From Cheilinus undulatus (Eukaryota > Chordata > Actinopteri > Labriformes > Labridae), in the NCBI RefSeq assembly GCF_018320785.1, contig NC_054885.1, positions 4,600,921-4,664,920 on the forward strand: 64,000 bases of DNA. Reading direction: 5' to 3'. Each line of letters opens with the position of its first letter. Position 1 is the stretch's first letter. Under the pieces are notes generated by a model, which was given only the letters and a program-made list of their open reading frames with translations, did no database searches and was not told where the DNA came from. This document shows, piece by piece, positions 45,930 through 57,000 of this stretch. Made by a program: the position numbers and the translations under genes.

Positions 45930-48900
45930 TACGTTTGTTTTTGTTTTGATTGAGAGCCCCCTGGTGGCAGACTTTACATTCGGAGTGTGGTCAGAAGAAC
46001 GAGAGTCTGAGGACAGCTTTTAGAAATGTCGTCTTTATTTTAAATGTAAAGCACAGAAACACCAAAATCAGCAAAGTTACCACAAACCAGACGATTTCCT
46101 TTTATACAAAACATTTAAGTCTAACGGAGCCTGACTGCTGGAACACACAACATACTGTAGTTATAAAAGAAACACAGAACTTTAACAGATACAAGACTGA
46201 ATAATGGAAACATCATCATCTGATGACTCTTTAAATATATTTTCCTATCCCAAGTCTACTTTTATTCCTCCATCGTTTCCTTTACGTTTAGAAAGCCTAG
46301 GTTACATTCATATTTTAATCACTATTTCCATTAGAAAGTGTACGACAGCATCACAACAGTACCCAATGGTCGACTACTGCACAGATTAAAGTCGGTGTCT
46401 ATGAGGAGTAGCAGGCTAGTTTAAGTGCTGTTGCAGGTACATAATAGGAACAATACTGCCATGAATACTCTGCTGGATAATCAGGTTTGACTCAATACTG
46501 TAGGAGTCCATACATCTTTGTCACAACACTGGTGATTCGTTTGAGTCAAACAGAACTTTTATACAGGTCACGTTTAATAAAATTATGATACCATGTTCTA
46601 AAATAGCAGAATTACTTTTGCTTTAATGATCTATGGAGTTAAAAAGTACAGAAGCTTTCAAAAAGACTTAAGTCGTAACTTTTTAAAGGCTTTTTTAGGG
46701 GCTTTTATGCCTTTACTGGAAAGACAGGACAGTGGAGAGAGTCGAAAACTAGGAATAAAGAGCAGGAGTGGACCACTATCAGTTCTATTTCAACCAAAAG
46801 TTAACACCCCTAAAGAGTCTAAGAATAATTTCACATGCTGCATGATTGTTTCGTACTATGCCCAAGTGCAATCTCCCCCCCGATGGTCTTCTTTCACATC
46901 ATCTCATGCTCCTCATGCTCAGGCTTGTGCATGTGATGCATGCGGAAATGCATGCATGGTTTGCAAATCTGCAAAAAGAGGAAAGAGGAAGCAGCTCATG
47001 CAGCTGCTCACGCTTAGATTTGTCTGTGCTCCGTGCAGACAAGGCAGTCCATCCTGCAGGCTACTAAAGATGTTTTCATTATTTTTAAGATGCCAAGGAT
47101 GCCCTCCTTCCTACTTCTGCATGTACTGTGTAGCTCAGACAATAAAATGAGGCAATGCTGCACAGATACGATGGTTTTATAACACTCCTCACTGATTAGT
47201 ACCCCATACTTGAGCACAGTTGCATTCATAATCCCCCCTACTGTGCCTGAGACAGAACCATACAAGTGTCCCAGACTTGGGCCCAATACCTTTGCTCAGT
47301 TAGGAAACACTCAGAATAAATAAATCTGAGGAAGTAGATTTGCAGAATTTCAAAAATATTAGAAGCATAAAACAACATTCTACAGGCTTTTAATAAGTAA
47401 AAAATTCTGCCTATAAAACAAGCATGATTTTGCTTAAGCCTCATTAAATTGAATGTATTTTCTTAGGTAGTTTGTCTGCCACAATTCAAGACATTTAACA
47501 AGTAAATTTGTTCTTGAAATCAGACAAATCCACTCACTAAGATTAAAGTTTTTGCAGGGTAGGTCTCTAATGTGAAACCACTCTTAGTTGCACAAAATTC
47601 CAGCAATGTTGGATGCAACTTCAACAGCGTGCAGGACTTTTCCTGCAATTAATGGAATTTAAAATCAAGAAATCACCCAACATTTGGTGCCTAGGGCAGC
47701 TCTTTTTCCCACTGTGATACTGATACAAGCAGAGGTTTTTATACGACAGAGTTTTACTAGTATCATAGCTAAGAGTCAGACTCTGGTATTAAAACCTTAT
47801 ACCAGATATGCAATTAAAAAAAGGAAAACTATCCTCTTTACGGCTTGCAATTCAATGCTTGTGCATCAAATGTGAAAAATGACATGACATGTCACTTAGG
47901 TCAGAGCCCTTGCAGAAACGAGGATATTTACCTTAAATATTGTTAGAAATAAAGGGGGAATTCTTATATTTTTCAACCTGGATCCTCTTTTGTGTTTGTA
48001 AATGACGGGTAGATTGTAAACAGCGTCAGACTTGCTGTGCTGCATCACAGCTGTAAAGACTAGGATGTATTCCTTTGGGGCAATTACAGGTGAAAAGTAA
48101 AGTTCATAAAAGTGCATGTTTTTACGGCGTACAGGCTCAGATTGTTGTTAGTGTTGAACAGCGCTGCAGTGGAATCCTACAATAATTAGCCAATAGTTAA
48201 CTCCTACTAAAGTTTTCATAGCTTTGAAGTTTTGTTCAATTTTTACTTTTTGTTTGCACATTTCAGTTTTAAATGCTGGTTTGTTAGATTCACTACTTTC
48301 TTTGTTTTTTCTTTGTCAGACTGAAGAACCGAAACAGTGAGAAAATGTTTGTAAAATATGTACAAATACAAAATATGAACAAATGTGTAAAAAGCAGAGC
48401 TAAAAACCTTACAATAGATAAAAATCCACTCAAATACTCAGCAAACATGAAATAAATTGACAACAATGAAATAACAGACATTTTCTCTACAATTTTATTA
48501 GATTTTATTAAGTTTCTGTAAACACAAAGTACAGTTTCAGTTAATGTTTGTTGTAAAGCCTTGTTTTATTGTTGTTTGAGTTCTCAAAGATGTTTTTGGC
48601 GATCTAGTTTTATTACTTTTTTAGCTTTTATTAACAATAAAAACCTAAACTCAGAGATGAGCACACGTTCAGTTATCCCTTTATTATTCCCATTAAGCTT
48701 TTCATTTATTTTATTTTAAGAATTTTTTTCCTTTATTTGATAGACTAGCTGAAGAGACCACAGCGCCAAGACCAGGAATAATTCCTGCTACCGGTACGTC
48801 TGGTTGCAGGATCTATTCTATGAGAGCCATCTCCACCCAGCATTCAGTCTTCTCTTAATTTCTAACATGCATGTTAACTTCTGTTCATTTAAGTCTCTTT

Positions 48901-49400
48901 TAATGGCAGTTACAAAGTAAGAAAGCGTGCAACCTCATGTAACAGCCAAAAATGCTCCTCTTAGCCCCAGAAACTCTTATTTTGAAAAGCTGCTTCACCT
49001 ACATAAGGCTGCATACTTTCAGACTGAATCAAGAAAAGTTTCTATTATTTATTATGATTGGAGATCTGTGAATCTTTATGGATGTGACGTGTTGGATCTT
49101 GTGAGGCTTTTCCATTAAATTTGAGCGGCTTGGCTTGACTTGGCATGGCAGCCCAGCGCAGCAGGGGATTTGCTTTTTCACCACAACCGAGCTTGGAGAT
49201 TCTGTCTGATGCAGCAGGACCGTTTTGTTGGAGTGGTATGAACAGGAGAGGACAGATCTTCTAATGAGCTTTTAGTGACTCTTAGTAGGATGTCAAAAAA
49301 AGATGCCCACATCTCTGGTGGGTGCAAAAAGGAACAAGAATAAAGAAGGTCTGCACACCAGGAAACTGCTGTTGAAGGATTATTTAGTGATGTTTCAGGC
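45930..49400. other. Intergenic; two SINE-tail fragments, no gene
   Basis: GCCTTTACTGGAAAGACAGG (46.71 kb) and CTTTATTTGATAGACTAGC (48.73 kb) resemble the 3' body of the tRNA-type SINEs further right. A 174-codon plus-strand frame (46626-47150) begins inside the first fragment and has no domain, so I do not accept it as a gene. A Cys-rich look at its end is due to TGC-rich simple words. Confidence 0.4.
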
Positions 49401-49417
49401 CAACATGCTCAAACGAT

Positions 49418-49594
49418 TTTTTTTTTTTTAAGGTTTATTTTGTGCCTTTATTTGATAGAGGAGGACGGGGGATAGAGTTGGAAACAGAGACGAGAGCGAG
49501 GGAGAGACATGCGGTGAAGGGCCTCAGGCCGGATTCGAACCCGGGCCGTCCGCATACATGGGGCGCACCTTAAACCACTCGTCCACCTGCGCCC
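49418..49594 (-). mobile_element. tRNA-derived SINE, full length with target duplication
   Basis: On the minus strand the element starts GGGGCGCAGGTGGACGAGTG (tRNA-like box A). It has box B GGTTCGAATCC (49531-49541), then a body with GCATGTCTCTCCCTCGCTCTC, AATAAAGGCACAAAATAAAC and an A tail (T run at 49418-49431). Flanks CATGCTCAAACGAT (49404-49417) and CATGCTCAGACGAT (49595-49608) are a 14-bp duplication with one change, typical of LINE-assisted insertion. Transcription would be by RNA polymerase III. Confidence 0.9.
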
Positions 49595-49939
49595 CATGCT
49601 CAGACGATCCTGAAGAAGACTTGTTAAACTGTAAGGTTGCGTGCTGCTAAATAAATCCTTTAATGTGACTTTTCTGGTTTTCAGACCTTATTGCTTTTGT
49701 TCGTCAGTGGTCTGACGGGTGCTTAGATTGTGGCTTCTGAGTTGTTGGACCTTTAAATGCTCACAGTTTTAAGAATCTGAACTTTCTTGTTGTGCATGGC
49801 GTGATATTTAAACACAGCAGTTTTTTTTTTTGCTAACGAGAATTAAACACACTGATGACCCAGTGGCTGATCGCTGGACTTTATAAAGTTTTTAACACTA
49901 ACATTAATGCTTATTTCTGTTAATGTTGAGCAGATTAAA

Positions 49940-50096
49940 GCCCTGTTCACACTTGCACAAGCTCCTGAAAATTCCCTGGGTGATCTGCACGCAGACAGCA
50001 AATTTCCTTGCACGCTTCCTAATTTTTCCCTCCCTCATCTGCAGACTGAAGGGCGAACTGCAGGAAAACTTCCTGAGGGACAAGTGTGAATGAGCA
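49940..50096. mobile_element. Short foldback MITE, TTCACACTTG ends
   Basis: GCCCTGTTCACACTTG on the left and CAAGTGTGAATGAGC on the right are inverted, enclosing about 130 bp. Further inside, AAGCTCCTGAAAATTCC and GGAAAACTTCCTGAGGG are also partly complementary, so most of the element can fold. Confidence 0.6.
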
Positions 50097-50099
50097 TGC

Positions 50100-50670
50100 C
50101 CTGATGTCAGGGCTGCATGTGAGAATAAAGCTTTAGAGGAAGGAGGCAGAGGTCAAATATAGATAGATATATAACTGAATGATGGTCGACACCGAACGGA
50201 TCTCCTAACATCGAACTACAGCTGCTCTGTTCACGAACATGATTCCTAATAAAGTTAACTAACAGATCAGCTGTTATTGGTTATATTTTGATGAAGCGTG
50301 CCCACCTCTGTGTCTAAACATAAGGAGACAGTGTGATGGAAGTCTGATATTCGAAGCTAAAGCAACCAAATGCAAGCCTTTAGAACTAACGGATTATTTA
50401 CAAACCCTAACATATAGTTTATAACAGACTCCAGGATGAAAAACACAAGAATCCCCCTGTAAGATTTGACTCAGTTTGCCTTAAAAGTTTAATTTTGTAA
50501 GTTTGGTCTGTAAAAGTTCAGATAACTCACCAGATTTAATGCAGAATGTGATGATAATGAAAGCAGGAGATCGGTTTGTGGTCTAAGGTTAGTTAGAGGA
50601 TCAAACTCCAGATAAGTTCTGCATTAGGATCTAAACAAGAACCCCTAAACGTTCTATCTATGCCTCCTCC
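50100..50670 (-). other. rtbdn 3'UTR and downstream sequence
   Basis: No canonical AATAAA is seen on the minus strand close to the stop codon. ATTAAA (plus-strand TTTAAT at 50488-50493) is a possible poly(A) signal about 180 nt past the stop. No other feature recognised. Confidence 0.3.
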
Positions 50671-51009
50671 CTACAGGCCGCTCCCGCTCCCCTCCACGTC
50701 TTCCACCTCGATGGAGCGTTTACGCAGCACTGAGTTCCCCTTCCTGATGCTCCGGGTTGGCAGGGGCAGCTTGGTCTGGCAGGGGGCGCGGTACTGTGGC
50801 AGGCCGCTCTTGGTGGTGTCCAGCTCCTCGGGGTCATCCTGCTGGGCCCTCAGGGCGGCGATCACGTCTTTGTCTGAGGGGCTCAGGGTCAGGCAGCCGC
50901 AGGGACGGCTGCCGCCGCCCTCCGCTCCGGAGTCCTCGGTCTCGTCCTCCACGGTCATGAAGGCGTCCCCCCACAGGCTCTCGCAGAGGTCCCTGCCGTG
51001 CTGGTACAT
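50671..51009 (-). CDS. rtbdn: rtbdn terminal exon
   Basis: Acceptor ATGTTTAG, phase 0, then MYQHGRDLCESLWGDAFM and 112 codons to TAG. The ATG is an internal Met, not a start: the block continues the preceding exon as in avian riboflavin-binding protein (YxxGTDMCQSMWGESF). The intron before it is 8.6 kb. Confidence 0.88.
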   Translation of the reverse strand: MYQHGRDLCESLWGDAFMTVEDETEDSGAEGGGSRPCGCLTLSPSDKDVIAALRAQQDDPEELDTTKSGLPQYRAPCQTKLPLPTRSIRKGNSVLRKRSIEVEDVEGSGSGL

Positions 51010-54000
51010 CTAAACATAGAAATGAACACAAAATCTATAAGAGGAGTTGTTTTCCTCCTTTGGGGAGAAGATAGAGGTAAGCTGCATCTCATCTTCTTAA
51101 ATCTACCTGAAGTATCAAAAAGAAACTGCCACAGACTCAAAGAAACCACTTTAAGTCTTTATGCACAAAAAGATGGATCTCAAAAAGATCAGTTTCTCCA
51201 TCATCACCTCTGGTACAAGGTAATCTCCTTTTATCAAGGCAGGCTGATTTATGAAGTACCTTTCAGCAGCAAGAAAGGAGCTTACAGAAACTTCAAAGCA
51301 TCAGGAAAAGGAAGGAAAATCACATTAAAAGAGAGAACATTCAAACAGAATTTAATCAAACCATAAAAATCACACAGAAGAAAATAAAACAGGGTATTTT
51401 TGAGCTGGTCTTGTGATTCAAACCAAAATAACTGTGCAGTAAAATATTTATTCTGAATGTGCAGAGCTGGAAGTGTTGCTGCTTAGATTAAGCCTCTTGG
51501 TGTTGTGCATTGCATTATTTCACTTGGCCAGCAGGGGGCGACATTTCCCCTCCATGGCTGCAGCAGCTGAAGCCTGTGAGAGCATGGAGGTTTTTCCAAG
51601 CCAGCAGGTTTAATTTGATGCACAACACTGACCCGCTTTGAGATTATGTTCCCCTTGCAAGAACTGATCTACACTATGTGGACGAAAGTATTTGGCCATA
51701 TCTGCTAATGGTGTATCCAGGCATTTCAATCAGACCTGTTGCCATGCAGTCTCGATTTGCAAACATAAGTGATCCCAAATGGATCGTTCTGAAGAGCTTC
51801 AAGCGTAGTTCTGTAATGGATGCCACCTTTGCAATGAGACAGTTGGTGAAATGTCATCCCTGCCGGATATTCCACAGTCAAGTGTAAGTGATATTATTAG
51901 AAAGAGGAAGAGTTTAGGAACAACAGCAACTCAGCCACAGAGCAGAAGACCATGTAAAATCACCAGCTGCAGCAATGCTACAGTAACAAAAGTTTAGTGC
52001 TGCTTAAAGTATCATGTGATTGATGATTTAAACATTTAATGTGATCATTTCTTCCCTTAATCACATCCTGATAAATGCATAAACACTGACCACCTTGGTA
52101 CAGAAATATTGAAAATAAAATGTTAAAGTAGTCAGTGTTCAGCACAGCTGCTTACTGAATCTACCAACCACACCATCAGAGTTTAATGTTGGTGTAAATA
52201 TGTTGTACTTTCCCACACTGGTTTGCAGTAGTATTGAACTAGTTTCACTGTATTGCTCTTATTTTTTCCTGCAACATTCATCAAGTGCATCCCATGTTTG
52301 CTTGTAAACATCCACTGGAATAATTGATTTTGGCCTCTGAGGGCAGTGCTGGCCTTGAAAACAAACACCCTCTGCCAGGTGTTTAGAAGCAGCCTGCAGG
52401 CACCTGGCAGCTGCTCTCCAACGCAGCTTCTGTCTGCTTTTGTAACGCTCCTCACCTCCTCTGCACAAAAACCCCGAGAGCAAATGATCAGACATGACGG
52501 CCTTGGAGAGCTCAGGCTGATATCTGAACGGCTTTGCCTGCTTAAAGGTACAACATGTGGAATTTTACCTCTGAAATGCCTACACCGATGAACCTGTTTT
52601 GGCACCTTTTTTTTGAATAAGGCTTTTTGCCTTTATTAGATAGGACAGCTGAAGAGAGGCAGGTAGAATGCACCAAACATGTGCTGAGACCAGAAACCAA
52701 TCCCCCACAACTAGTGCATTGAAGACTATAACCTCAGTATATAGAGCCTGCTCTACCAACTGAGCTAAACTAGTGTCTGACATCATCTTTGAAAGATCAT
52801 GATTTCTGCATGTCAAAATCCCTCTGTTTCTGCTGTTTCTGTGTCTGTGGCTTTAAATGTTACGGAGCTGTCTGACTCCGCCCCTCTCAGGAAATGGATG
52901 TGGCTCTCCTGATCCTCCTCTCAGGATCAGGAGAGGAGGGCGGATCCTTTTTCCAAGCTGGGAGGGCCAACGTGAGGGGGGGCTAACTCCCCACATGACA
53001 TCATGAGGGGAAAATCTGAGAACGGCTTGTTTCAGCACACATTTTCTGAAAGTTGGAGAGTGGGGTGGATTTTCAGAGCCTGCTGGTGGTGCAGTTCTCA
53101 AACTCTCTGTTTAGGTAGGATGAATTTCTGTCACAGAGAAGATTTGAGAGTTTAAAACTAACCTCACTGGTCGTCTTTATTTCTATCTGACAGTAGATTC
53201 ATCACAGCGCTCATTATTTATGAAGTAGGAAAACTCCAAATCCTGCTGACACAAGCGTTCTGTTTCCTGGAGCATGAAAAACGACACTCCTCTCTAATAA
53301 GAAACGTTGGCGGATTAAAGGAAATACTGCACAACGCTGCAAAAAAACAAATCAGCATTCAGTGTTTAAGCTGTTTAACTGTAAAAGCACCGACACATAC
53401 ACACTTAGACATAGTTGGCAAAGCTAATTAGTGAAGTTTCAAACTCACATGTGTTAAAGCTCCCATTCTGCCTCTGTTGACAGCCTCATACACTCTCATT
53501 AAGATGTGCTGCCAAGTCACCGCTCTGTCTCCCTCTATAGCTGGCTTTGTCCCTGACTTCACTTCCACTTTATCTCCCCGATGCTTCTCTTCCTCTCTTG
53601 TTTATTGCTGCCCTCTTTGTTTGTTTATCTCCTCTTCTTCTCTTTTTCATCACCTCTCCACCCCCCCACAACAGCGTCTGCTTCCTTTCATCCTCCTGTC
53701 TGTTGGGGGATTAAAAACTGAGTCACACCGGGCGCTTGCAGAGGAAAAAGCTGTAATATATTTACCGTGTTCAGAGGACAAAGAGGATTTCTCTCCACTG
53801 CACACTGTATACCCTCCGTCTGACACTCGGGTGTTATCTCTCCCACCATATAATACACACAAGGGCCTAAACACACCTACACACACACATCTCTGTCCTT
53901 CCCCGGGCGGGCGGGCAGACAGGGTTAGCTGCCAACGCTAATTCAGAACAATCATAAGTGGCTTTAGACGACACGGTGAGATCGAATAAGTGAGACGGTG

Positions 54001-57000
54001 AAATTTCCTGGGGCTCTATCCTTCACGTCCTTATCTTTTCTATTTCTGCCTTCCTCTGTCCCAAACCTCACGACATTTCACCTGGAGTGAAGAGGAGCAC
54101 AAAGAGAGAGGGCTTTAACCACTGAGCTGTTTAGGAGCAAAAAATTTAGAGGAAGATTTTTCTTTTTCCACTGTGAGAGTTACAAGAGTTCCTGAAGTTG
54201 ATTAGAGAGATAGCAGCATGAAACATTCGTATTGTGACTCCCAAAATAATCACTGGGAATGCACAGTATGACTGGCATGATATTGGAATATAATAATGGA
54301 TATAAAACCCCTATTCCAAAAAAGTTTGGGCGCTAGGCAAAATGTAGTTATAAAACAGAATGCAATGACTTTAATATCTCATAAACCCACAATTTTTTCA
54401 CAATAGAACAAAAACAACATATCAGATAATGAAGCTGACACATTTCATGAAAATATTAGCTATTTTTAGTTTGATGGCAGCAACACATCTCAAAAAAGTA
54501 GGGACAAGGCAACTAAAATGCTGGAAAAGTAAGAGTTGCTAATGAAAAACCGGCTAATGAAAGAAGCATTTTGCAACTACATAGGTTAAGTAGCATAACT
54601 GGGTATAAAAGGAGCATTTTAGAGAGGTAGAGTCTCTCAGAGGTAAAGATGGGCAGACATTAACCATTCTGCAACAAATAAATGGATATTGCAATTCATG
54701 TTGGATGCACATGATCTTGGGGCCCTTAGGGGCCACTGCATTAAAAACAGTCATGATTCTGTGCTGGAAGTCAGTGCATGGGCTGAGGAATAAGGATGCA
54801 CAATTTGGGAAATTGCGATTTTTTTTTCCCACAATATTGCGATTGTGATTCGATACGCGATTATTTCTTTCTTTTATTCCTAAACAAGGGCTGAACGATT
54901 CTTTAAAAAAATCCCATGCTGAGGCATGCAGCTGGCCTAGCGGTCATGTGTGCAGGTGGCCCAGGTTTGAATCCGGCCTGTTGCCCTTTGCTGCATGTCT
55001 CTCCTCACTCTTGTCCCATTTCTGACTCTATCCACCATCCTCCTCTGTTGAATAAAGGCACCAAAAAGTCCAAAATAAATCTAAAAAAAAAAAATATATA
55101 TATATATATATATCATATTCTGATGATTTTGACTCTCATAGGATATAAATTGTTGCATTGAAGGGTTTTTGTCATACTTATATTTAATAATTTAAATAAT
55201 TTTGTAGACTATTCTAAAAAAATGGCACTTAAATGATTGCATGATATGTAATGCATAACATCTCTGATGCAAAAAAAGTTTTAAACTATTATAACACAAA
55301 TTTTCGGTCATAGAAATATTGCACCTTCTGTGATTTGAAAATTTCAGCTGGCCATATTGCAAGTTAATCTAATTTTCAATTAACTGCCCAGCCCTACTCA
55401 GGAACACTTGGCCATGCCATCCACAAATCAAAGTTAAATCTGGATCATGCAAAGAAGAAGCCAAATGTGAACAGGATCTAGAAACACCACTGCCTTCTCT
55501 GGGCCATAGTTCATTTAAAATGGACTGAGGAAACATGGAAAACTGTTCTGTGGTCAGAGGAATCACAATTTTTTTTTTTTTAACCACAGACCAGGGATCA
55601 TCCAGCTTGTTCTCCTGGCTCAGCTCTAAAGCCTGCATCTCTGATGGTATGGGGTTGCATTAGTGCCTATGGCGTGGGCAGCTCTAACATCTGGAAAGGA
55701 ACTATCAATGCTGGAAAGTAGAGAGAGGTTTTAAAGCAACATATGCTCCCAACCAGACAACGTCTCTTTCAGGGAAGGCCTAGACTATTTCAGCAAGATA
55801 ATGCTAAACCACATACCACATCCATCACAACACCATGGCTTCACAAAAGTAGTGTCTGGGTCCTGAACTGGTCTGTCTGCAGTCCAGACCTTTCACCAGT
55901 AGAAAACATTTTGAGCCTCATAACAGGAAAAATCTGGCACGAAGACCCAGCTGGAATCCTACAACAGACAAAAATGGGACAGCATTCCTCTCCCAAAAAA
56001 TCCAGCAACAGGTCTCCTCACTTCCCAGATGTTTACAGACTGATGTTAAAAGAAGAGGTGGTACTATGCAATGGTAAACATGGCCGCCCCGTCCCTACTT
56101 TTGTGAGATGTGTTGCTGCAATCGGATTCAAAATGAGCTAATGTTTTTCAAGAAATGGTAAATGTCTCAGTTTTAACATCTGATATGTTGTTTATGTTCT
56201 ACTGTGGATAAAATCTGGGTTTACAAGATGATTTCATGAAAGCCAGAATCTTAACTGTAATTAAAACTTGAGTAATCTATAAGATTTAATCAGATAACAT
56301 TTCACAAGACCCCGTTCTTCTTCCTCAGATTATCGACCACCATATCTGACTCACAGGTGCTTCTCTTAATGTGTTTTATACTAAAAGTATCTGCCTCTAC
56401 ATTCACAGCGTCTCTGTTCTGATAAAACACCGTTCTAACAAAACCCCGGAGCAGAAAGAGTGTCTCTCCTGGATAAATAAGACCTTGGCTGCTAAATAAT
56501 GTTACCAAAGAGGACAAAGAGAGAGAGAGAGAGCGAGAGGGAGAGCCGCAGGGATTTCTGCATGCAGTGGGTGAATGTCTCTGCCTATGTGTGCCTTTAA
56601 ATGCATTAGCTCGTCTCTATGCAAATTGATGTCTACTGCAGAGAGCATTTACAAACCCTGACTGTATTAGAGTATTTATTCCAAACAAAGTCATGCCAAC
56701 ATTTGGTATTCACACATCAGGGGAACTTTTCAGGGTTTTTAAAGACTTTAATGAGTTTTTTTTTCTACTGAACTGTCTTCTATGTTTGTAAAGCCTAAAA
56801 ATCATGCAGTTACAGCAGTTTTAATGGGAATTTTTCCTTTTTTTTCACTCTCAATGCAGCCCACAAAAATGCAGTAAGGTTACACCATAAAGCTGCTCGA
56901 AAACAAAAAGCATCCTTTGCAGCTGTGACCTCCAAAATCATTTCTAGAGGCAGATCTTTGTTTTTAGTCTCTCTAACATGGACGTGAAGAAAGCAGTGAG

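Larger units (their letters stand above)
54300..56245 (+). mobile_element. Tc1-like transposon with ~200-bp terminal repeats, carrying nested insertions
   Basis: The left terminus CTATTCCAAAAAAGTTTGGG, with ACAGAATGCAATGACTTTAA and CATAAACCCACAATTTTTTC, is mirrored on the right by GATATGTTGTTTATGTTCTA and GTGGATAAAATCTGGGTTTA. The right end is cut short before its last bases. The long repeats and transposase motifs place it in the IR/DR type of Tc1-like elements. A hAT-type MITE and a SINE are nested inside. Confidence 0.75.

Noticed and set aside
46626..47150. 174-codon plus-strand open frame
   Set aside because: Starts inside a SINE-tail fragment, has no domain, no splice context, and its Cys-rich end comes from TGC/ATGCATGC simple words.
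50998..51366. 122-codon plus-strand open frame overlapping the rtbdn exon border
   Set aside because: AT-rich intronic sequence. The minus-strand exon explains the only conserved part.
54914..55000. Functional tRNA gene
   Set aside because: Boxes A and B are present, but the sequence cannot form the cloverleaf with a proper acceptor stem, and the downstream body and A tail identify a SINE.
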